DNA from: Cristatella mucedo
Taxonomy: Eukaryota > Bryozoa > Phylactolaemata > Cristatellidae
DNA: 64,000 nt
NCBI GenBank assembly: GCA_009760855.2
Contig: WPIO01000001.1
Location: 23,174,001 to 23,238,000 of the forward strand
Direction of reading: 5' to 3'
Positions 57,401 through 64,000 of this stretch are shown one piece after another; positions within the stretch are counted from its first letter, which is position 1, and the number at the start of each line of letters is the position of its first letter. The notes below the pieces were generated by a model. It was not told the origin of the DNA. It was given only the letters and a program-made list of their open reading frames with translations, and searched no databases. The position numbers and the translations under genes were made by a program.

Positions 57401-57720
57401 AATGGGGAGGCTCTGCGAGGATTGGTATCTAAAAAATACACTTACATTTTCTGAAAGAGCCATCTCTTGTACTTACAAGCCGGGCTACAGCAAGCTGAGA
57501 TAACTCGTGCATTTTAAAGGGATATCGACAAAAATTTCTCAGCTATTCAATATCTCCATTGCCATCGGATTTGGTGAACATTATAACAGTTATCGAGATT
57601 ATTGTCCAGAAAAAACTTTGAGCTCTTTGAACATTTCCGATTCGTCTACTCTGAGCTATCCGATTTCCCGGCAACTCATTTCATGAGGCCTGGTTGCCGT
57701 AGTGATCAGTGACTCGAGAC
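54471..57720. other. Long AT-rich spacer
   Basis: No LINE, SINE or DNA-transposon signature was recognised. A frame at 55942-56145 has an internal GTAAGG donor-like site (LMELENEDILANWARNAKAI before it) but a poor acceptor, so it is not called as an exon. Confidence 0.35.
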
Positions 57721-58504
57721 CGTGCTTTGGTGCAATATATTGACCAGGAAAGCTCATGTCAACTGCACCAGCCTCAAGCAGTTCGGAGCAGAAGTGCACA
57801 CAGGAGCGTCCTTGGTGTTAAACGTGAGTCCCAATGCGCATTTCCTATCTGCCGGCGCTAGGCGAGCTCTTTGCGAAACTCTTTTCATCCTACTTCTGCG
57901 AGAAAGGGTAATTTCGTGTGTCCTGTATTTCATTCAAAATGCCTGCTCTGCAGAGACAATGCTAGAGCAAGTGCTGACGGAAACTGCATCTTATTCGATT
58001 TTAGGTACCTCTAAACCACTAATGAAAGTAAGCACAGGTTTTTCCATTGACATATAAAAATTCCTCTATTATTTAATGGTATTTAACGGAACCACAAGCA
58101 CTACAAATGTCAAAAGACATCACGTAGAAGTGTTACGTAAAAATAAATTTCAATACTGGATGAAATTCAAAATATTAAAGGTAACATCAAAAGCTGTTAA
58201 AGTTTCTATTAGCATTGTTTTTAACTAGATCGTGGATTTAAGTAAGGTACCGTGGGCACTTGATACACTCTAATTTACAAAAAAATGCCTCCAAATTTGT
58301 AAAAACACACAAAAAATATGTACTGGGCGTTTTAGAGTTATTCTTTTTGGTCGCTGTAGCCATACTAAGGAAAGATATTCCATCATTCACACAATTGATT
58401 CAATAAATTATAAACCTCCAAATTCTGCGTAGTTTATTTCCATTTTTGCTATTTCATTCCTTTTTAACTGCTTAGCCAATTCATGAGGTGATGTCATTTA
58501 GTTG
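57721..58504. other. Spacer with an uninterpreted open frame
   Basis: A 111-codon frame at 57722-58057 contains donor- and acceptor-like sites in several phases (TTAAAC|GTGAGT near 57825; CTGCTCTGCAG near 57950). I could not assemble a consistent exon or recognise a family. 58060-58500 is featureless AT-rich sequence. Confidence 0.25.
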
Positions 58505-58960
58505 TGAGCCCCATAGTTTGGAAACGTACGAGCTAAAATATGAAGTTGTTCAAAGCCACATCTGTACAATTTGAGTCAGGTGAGCGAGAAGAAAACCAAG
58601 GAAATGTCGGATTATAAATTTTTTCACATTGGTATGCCTGAAAATGTAAACTAAGTGACATAAAAGTCAGTTACAGAACCTTGGACTCGGTCCACTTTTG
58701 ATTTAATGCTGGTGCAGGTTTGTTAGAATTTTTGAAATGCAACAGTTGTGCTTTTCACAGCAGATATGTCAGCACCAAAGCTTTTCTTCAGCTTTAATAT
58801 TCCTACTGCAGAGACGCGAAGACCTGCAAGTAGTGATTTCCAAAAGTCTATAAGGAATGTCACAAATAATAGAAAGGTTTGGCTGTGGTGATGAATATAG
58901 GCAGCAGGTCAGCGTTTTCAATATTCTCGGTATCTCAATACAGTTGGCTTGAGCCGTAGG
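58505..58960 (-). mobile_element. LINE family A, very old minus-strand relic
   Basis: Antisense C-terminal region. ATAGTTTGGAAACGTACGAG near 58515 parallels the GCTTTGGGAGCATACGAAC block. CTGCAGAGACGCGAAG then CCTGCAAGTAGTG near 58807 parallels the antisense CTCTGCAGC region. GTAGGTCTAGACATTAGAG lies near its 5' side. Alignment is patchy. Confidence 0.45.
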
Positions 58961-61204
58961 TCTAGACATTAGAGTCGATGGCACAGGCGGTTCGGCTTAC
59001 TCTGGAGCTTTTTGGATATCGCAGCAAATGCGTGGGACCCAATCGGAACGGAAAGGGAAAGAGAGCTAAGAGTGAAAGAGGTGCGTCTGGAGCTTACGGC
59101 GGGTGGTTTGTCATTGAAATACTTGCCCTTTTCGCTCCCTGGTCTAACATTAAATGGTTTTTGCTGATGTGATATGGCTTGCCGCATGCACCCAACTCTC
59201 ATTTTGCATGAACAGCTAGTACATACCCAGATGCAATGCTGAAGCACGCGTTTTTTAGCCAATGACCAAATAATAAAGATATGCGGCAATTTCTACTTTA
59301 TTTAGCTGTGCTATAGTTGGTAACAAGATCACCTCATAGCAAAGTAAGTAACACCAGTGCTGTCACGCCAGGGGCTAGACGGTATCCACATTTGCGTAAA
59401 ATCATCTGTTAAATTTAGAATTCTTTTAGGAGCGATGATGCTCAATCGAGTGCTGAATTTTACTCTCTGGCTAAAAATAAACGGAAGCTGTGCTGAACTT
59501 GCCCTTCTGTTCACCGTTTGATCCCTCAGCCAGCAGCTAGCTTTGAGCAACGATTAACTTCGACCACGAGGCCACTTCAATTTGGTTAAAACCTCTCAAC
59601 CCATTAATTAACACTCGGTAAAACGGATACCGGATATATACCAAAACAGTTTGTCTAGTTCAAGACTTCGACCCGGCTAAAATTCGTAGCTCTGTTAAGC
59701 TAATGCATGCGCAAGTTCGTCTTAGTGGTCGATAACAGGCAGTTAGTAACCGAATTTTACCGTGCAGAAGTTTCGAGACCAATCAAATATATAGGCAAAA
59801 GCCCTGTGTCACCCTGAATTTGGAAGACCTACTTTAAAGATTAGTTGATCTAACATGACTCTAGTGATTTCTACCGGTAACTGGGCGTATTATTTCGAAG
59901 TTAGCTGCCATTAGATGAGCACATTGCTTCCACTGCCAATTCGGCTTATTTCGACTGACGAAAGCTTGCAATGCATGAGCCTGCTGGAACAAGAATGTGA
60001 TAGCCAAACTAGGTGTCTGCTTAATTTATTCTAGAACACCGAAATTTCCTTTATTCAGGACTCCACGCCTGTTGCCGTAATCGTTTGCAACTGCTGTACA
60101 ACTCAAAGCTCGTCGGTCTACCGTCGACACACAGCTGCAGTATCCAACCGCTGCTGTCTGAGGTGCACTGCCTTTGATCAAGCATTTAATTGACTCCGGG
60201 GTCATTTCCATAGCTCTTTATATCGCTGTATTCGCCTGCATCACCAAAGCTATCCAGCCTCATTGCACCACCCTGTTTGCTGCTGCTGCACCGCTGCGTC
60301 TTCGGCTGCCACTCGTCTCGCAGTTCTCATGCTGGCTGCTCCACGTGTCTTCTTTTTTTGCTTTGCATGCCTGTCTAACCAGGATACCGTGATATTATCC
60401 TTTTTTATTGCATCTCTAGCAGGGAGTTATAAAGCACAACATGGAAAAGAATCTTGCTTCTCTTGGGAGTTTAAGAAAACGGCCTGTTATTTTTATTATT
60501 ACCATACTCGATTATGCTGGCTTCTTCAAGCAAAAGACGAAGCAAGATAGCTGTAGTAAATTTTTAGAAATTGCTTCAATGTGATTCTTACTTACCTCAT
60601 CCAACTCTTGTCATCTGCTTTGTTTACTGGGCGCATTTGAAGTTCCACATTTTTTTAGGGCATTGAGCGAACGTGCTCGCGTAACTTTTACCAAGCATTT
60701 TCGGTACTCCCTTAGAACCACCAACATCGGTTCCTAGACTTCTTTAGAGGCGCACGTAATCCGACAGCTTGAAAGCAATTTCATCACATCCAGAGTGTCT
60801 TATGTCTTTGCCGTAGAGAATTTTTTTAACATTGAAGGTTTGGTACACCGGAAAGGTCGAGTTGAGGAAAGCTTACTTTAAAAAAACTTTGAGACAACTT
60901 CCAGAAAAATATTCAAGCAATCGTGTATATGCATATGCAAGCACAAACTTTCCAACCTGGTTCTTGGTTTCAAGTCCTCCAGCAGGCATTTTTATGTGGC
61001 TCGTATTTCTGTTGCTAAGCAACTAAGGCTGTTTAATCCAATCTTGAATCAGATCTTTACTTTTTGATCTGTTTTACCGTAATGAAATCTCAAACGTTGC
61101 ATGCATACATTAGGGAGCTGTAAAAATTAACGGAATATTAAAAGTTGCTGAATTTAAATTAGTCAGCCACTCGTCCCTTATCTCAATTCAACTTTTTTTT
61201 CCAG
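58961..61204. other. Spacer with weak exon-like segment
   Basis: At 60423 a strong acceptor (TTGCATCTCTAGCAG) is followed by 53 open codons to a TGA at 60582-60584 (GVIKHNMEKNLASLGSLRKR at the start). I do not recognise the peptide. Nothing else was identified. Confidence 0.25.
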
Positions 61205-61288
61205 TTTGAGTTGCAGTTTAGCTGTGATGTAAACGTTGATATGGGTATTGAGCTGCACCACAAGGCCGTGCTAGCCCGTCTTACAAAG
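61205..61288 (+). CDS. Candidate internal exon, 28 codons
   Basis: The plus strand reads a long pyrimidine tract and acceptor (AACTTTTTTTTTCCAG), then 84 bp open, then a consensus ACAAAG|GTAAGA donor. Both ends are phase 0. The peptide is FELQFSCDVNVDMGIELHHK then AVLARLTK. Both splice sites are near-ideal and the length is normal for an internal exon, so it is the best plus-strand exon candidate. I do not recognise the family, and no partner exon with matching phase was found in the remaining 2.7 kb or upstream. Confidence 0.45.
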
Positions 61289-61587
61289 GTAAGACACCTA
61301 TCTCAGATGCTAAAAGTAGTACGCCATATGCAATTAAAAAATTGCGAAGCTACTGCCAGCCGTGTGGCGTATTTTAGAGCAGCTCTCCAACTTGACGAAA
61401 TTCCCTAATAAGATTCGATAAACCTGTAGCCATTTGGCATCTCACAGTAGCCTTAGGTCACGTTAATATTTTTCTTGCTTTCCCCGTTTCTTCGATATTA
61501 CTTCAATATGTCTTCTCCCCTTTCCAGATTTAGTCGGGCTTTAGTCCAAAATCTTAATTGCTCAATTATTAATATGCATTATTTACT

Positions 61588-63350
61588 ACATATAATAATA
61601 ACAATAATAAAAATTCACTTGAAAAAGCGCCCTCAGAGAACTCAATCTCTCTCTAGGCGCTTTACATTTGCTTGAAAGTGAAATGCAATTGAATGGTAAG
61701 TAAAATAATGCTTGAAAATAAACAAAATGAATAATATGGTTTGGGGTAACATGCACAGGGTCAGCATGCAAATGTGGTTAGTGGCAGCATGCACTGTGTC
61801 AGCACGCATAAGCGCATCGAGGACAAATCACAGGGACCCACTAAATGCTGTCCTAAATAGGTGTGTTTTTAAGTTCCTTTTAAATGTAGTCAGGTCAGAG
61901 GATGTTCTGACGCAGGTCAGAAGGGAGTTCCAGGCTTTGGGAGCATACGAACTGAATGCACGGTCTCCAACGGATTTAAGGTTTGTACGAGGTATTTCTA
62001 GACTGTTTGATTCCAAAAAGCGGGTGGTACGATGCTTGGCCTGATGGGGCAGCATATCTGAGAGATAGGCTGGAGCCATAGAATGAAGGAACCTAAAAGT
62101 GAGAGACAAAACCTTGAAGTCAATCCGTTGCTTGACTGGTAGCCAGTGCAGGTCGGCGAGAAGCAGAGTAATGTGGCAACTGCGACGCTCACGACAAACA
62201 AGCCTAGCTGCAGAGTTTTGCACCAGCTGCAAACGCCTGATCGCACATGCTGGTAGGCCAGTAAGCAGTGAGTTGCAGAAGTCGAGACGGGATGTCACGG
62301 ATGCATGGACCAACTTAGACGTGGTATCCTTATCTAAACAAGCCCGAATTTTAGCAATGTTATGAAGCTGAAAATAGGTGGATTTGACTGTGGAGCTGAT
62401 ATGGTCGTCTAATGCGAGGTCGCTTTGGAATATGACACATAGATTTCGAGCTGATTCAACTGGAGACATGCTGGCAGAGCCAATTTTGAGAGTCAGCCTT
62501 TCCAATCTCTGAATCACACTGGGTTTGCCCATAACTAGTAAGATAGTTTAATCATCATTTAGTTTTAGAAAATTTGCTGCCATCCATGTGTGGATGTCAT
62601 CAATGCATGCAGCACGTGAGTTGAGAGAATTTGAGGTGCTCGAAGGCTGGGAGGGTTCAAAGCAAAGGTACAACTGAGTGTCATCCGCATAGAAGTGAAA
62701 GCCTAGATTGTGCTTGGCAATCACATCAGCAAGAGGGAGAGTATAAACCGTGAAAAGAACCGGACCTAGCACGGATCCCTGAGGTACCCCATATTTTAGA
62801 GGTACTTCAGATCATCTTTTTCCATTCGCGTCAACACTCTGGAGTCTGCCACTGAGATAGGACCTCAACCCCTGCAGAGCAGTGCCAGTGATGCCCAGGC
62901 GAGATGAGAGGCCCTCTAGAAGAACTTTGTGATCGATGGTATCAAAAGCTGCCGAAACATCGAGCAAAACAAGCAGAAACACTCTACCCATGTCTGCATT
63001 CCTAAGTAGGTCGTTGTAAACCCTAAGCTATGCTGACTCCGGGGAGTGATTATCTTTAAAGCCGGACTGGAACTTACTAGCAAGGTGTGAGGTTTCGATC
63101 TATGAGTTCAGCTGGTCTGCCACGACCCGTCCCAGTGTCTTTGATAGGAATGGTAGAAGGGAGACTGGGCGGTAGTTTCTTAAGTTCTCTTGGTCTAGTG
63201 TTGCTTTCTTGAGAAGTGGCCTGACTACAGCTTTTTTGCTAGGTGTTGGGACATGACCTGAGGCTAATGACATATTAATTATGTTAGTTATGTATGGCAG
63301 CAGCAGATCAATGCAACGTAGGAGCAGGACAGTGGGAATAGGGTCCAGAG
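61588..63350 (-). mobile_element. LINE family A, minus-strand copy with RT and perfect tail
   Basis: The 3' hairpin (AAAGCGCCCTCAGAGAACTC and a following CTAGGCGCTTT) lies at about 61623-61670, preceded by ATAATAATAACAATAATAAA as the antisense tail. The reading frame has 234 codons at 62532-61828 (SRLDFCNSLLTGLPACAIRR, HITLLLADLHWLPVKQRI) and a further piece at 62772-62548 with YADDTQLYLCF. They are separated by one stop (LKLNDD-stop) at about 62548. Upstream, two further stops interrupt the RT N-terminus near 63030 and 63105. The copy ends in the linker region at 63350 against a TA/TG microsatellite. Confidence 0.9.
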
Positions 63351-63518
<168 letters not shown>

Positions 63519-64000
63519 AATTAATATATTATAATTCATTTCTATAGTGCCCCAAGAGATGGAATCACACGCTAGTTCAATTGATATTGTGGCTCTGTAT
63601 TTGGTATGAAACAATTCAACCAGGTTAAATTTAGCCTCATATCATCATTAGCATAAAACAGATTCATTTCTGTTTCTGAAACCCACTTGGAGTTGGAAAA
63701 TGGCCCCACGAAATCAGTCAGAGATTGCATTATAAAGCCATCAGAGCCAGTTCGTTGTTGATCCTGCATGGTTCAGACTAATGAATTTGCGAATTATTCC
63801 TACTCACAACATTTTGCAGTTGTGCTGCCAAATTAGAACTTAGATGATACAGTGTTTACAGTTGGCTCGCACCATTTTCGAGATGGTCGATTGATTTTCA
63901 GCGCTCTCGCTGCATACATCACAGCATAATAAGCAATGGCAATACACTGTTTCTTGATTTTTGGTTAAGTTACTTATGTCGCAAACATAGCTGTGCACTT
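63519..64000. other. Spacer, nothing recognised
   Basis: No repeat or gene signature was seen. Confidence 0.4.

Noticed and set aside
57722-58057. A multi-exon gene, possibly with an OTU-like ADGNC motif (57951-58005 in one frame)
   Set aside because: The motif appears only in one frame for a few residues, and the possible splice sites cannot be combined into a consistent reading.
62099-62365. 88-codon plus-strand frame within the minus-strand LINE A copy; similar frames at 42191-42490 and 52292-52558
   Set aside because: The same antisense frame recurs in each LINE A copy only because the RT C-terminal coding sequence happens to be open on its opposite strand.

Overview
This looks like a slice of an animal (metazoan) nuclear genome, most likely an invertebrate. 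There are no operons or bacterial-type genes. It has AT-rich spacers, decayed non-LTR retrotransposons, tRNA-derived SINEs, DNA-transposon relics, microsatellites, and a few short open segments bounded by GT/AG splice sites. A PAN/apple-type extracellular exon and L2/CR1-like LINEs with stem-loop 3' ends fit a marine invertebrate such as a mollusc, annelid or cnidarian. The species cannot be fixed from the sequence.

By my count roughly 40% of the window comes from two LINE families. Family A (about 18 copies and fragments, both strands) encodes a reverse transcriptase with a YADDTQL core. It ends in a two-tier hairpin (AAAGCGCC...GGCGCTTT around AGAGA...TCTCT) followed by ATT repeats. Family B (five copies) is a sister L2/CR1-like family ending in ACATT-type repeats. 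Its best copy lies on the minus strand at 44.95-48.3 kb. Most copies are 5'-truncated and carry stops or frameshifts.

Layout. 1-2.3 kb is spacer with one LINE A scrap. At 2.3-7.1 kb two arrays of a ~165 bp repeat in opposite orientation flank a long LINE A copy. 7.1-9.7 kb holds LINE A copies. 10.07-11.95 and 23.1-23.4 kb hold three minus-strand exons with mutually compatible phases, the best host-gene evidence here: a secreted or membrane PAN/apple protein. Their large introns contain a tandemly duplicated LINE A end (12-13.1 kb), a near-complete decayed LINE B with a SINE inserted in its 3' UTR (13.3-17.9 kb), and SINE/dispersed repeats (18.2-20.7 kb). 25.1-25.5 kb is CpG-rich. 25.6-38.1 kb mixes LINE pieces, SINEs, a pyrimidine-rich tract and a Cys-rich candidate exon. 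39.5-44.4 kb is an inverted duplication in which one arm carries a later LINE B insertion and the other preserves the empty site. 45-49.2 kb holds two head-to-head LINE B copies. 50.2-51.0 kb is a TA-flanked Tigger/pogo-like non-autonomous element. 51.2-54.5 kb has a LINE A copy and hAT transposase relics. 61.2 kb has a candidate plus-strand exon. 61.6-63.5 kb has a minus-strand LINE A joined to a (TA)n(TG)n microsatellite.

The clearest working relationship is between LINE A and a tRNA-derived SINE carrying the same 3' hairpin. The SINE was probably copied in trans by the LINE A reverse transcriptase. No intact autonomous element and no complete host gene is visible.
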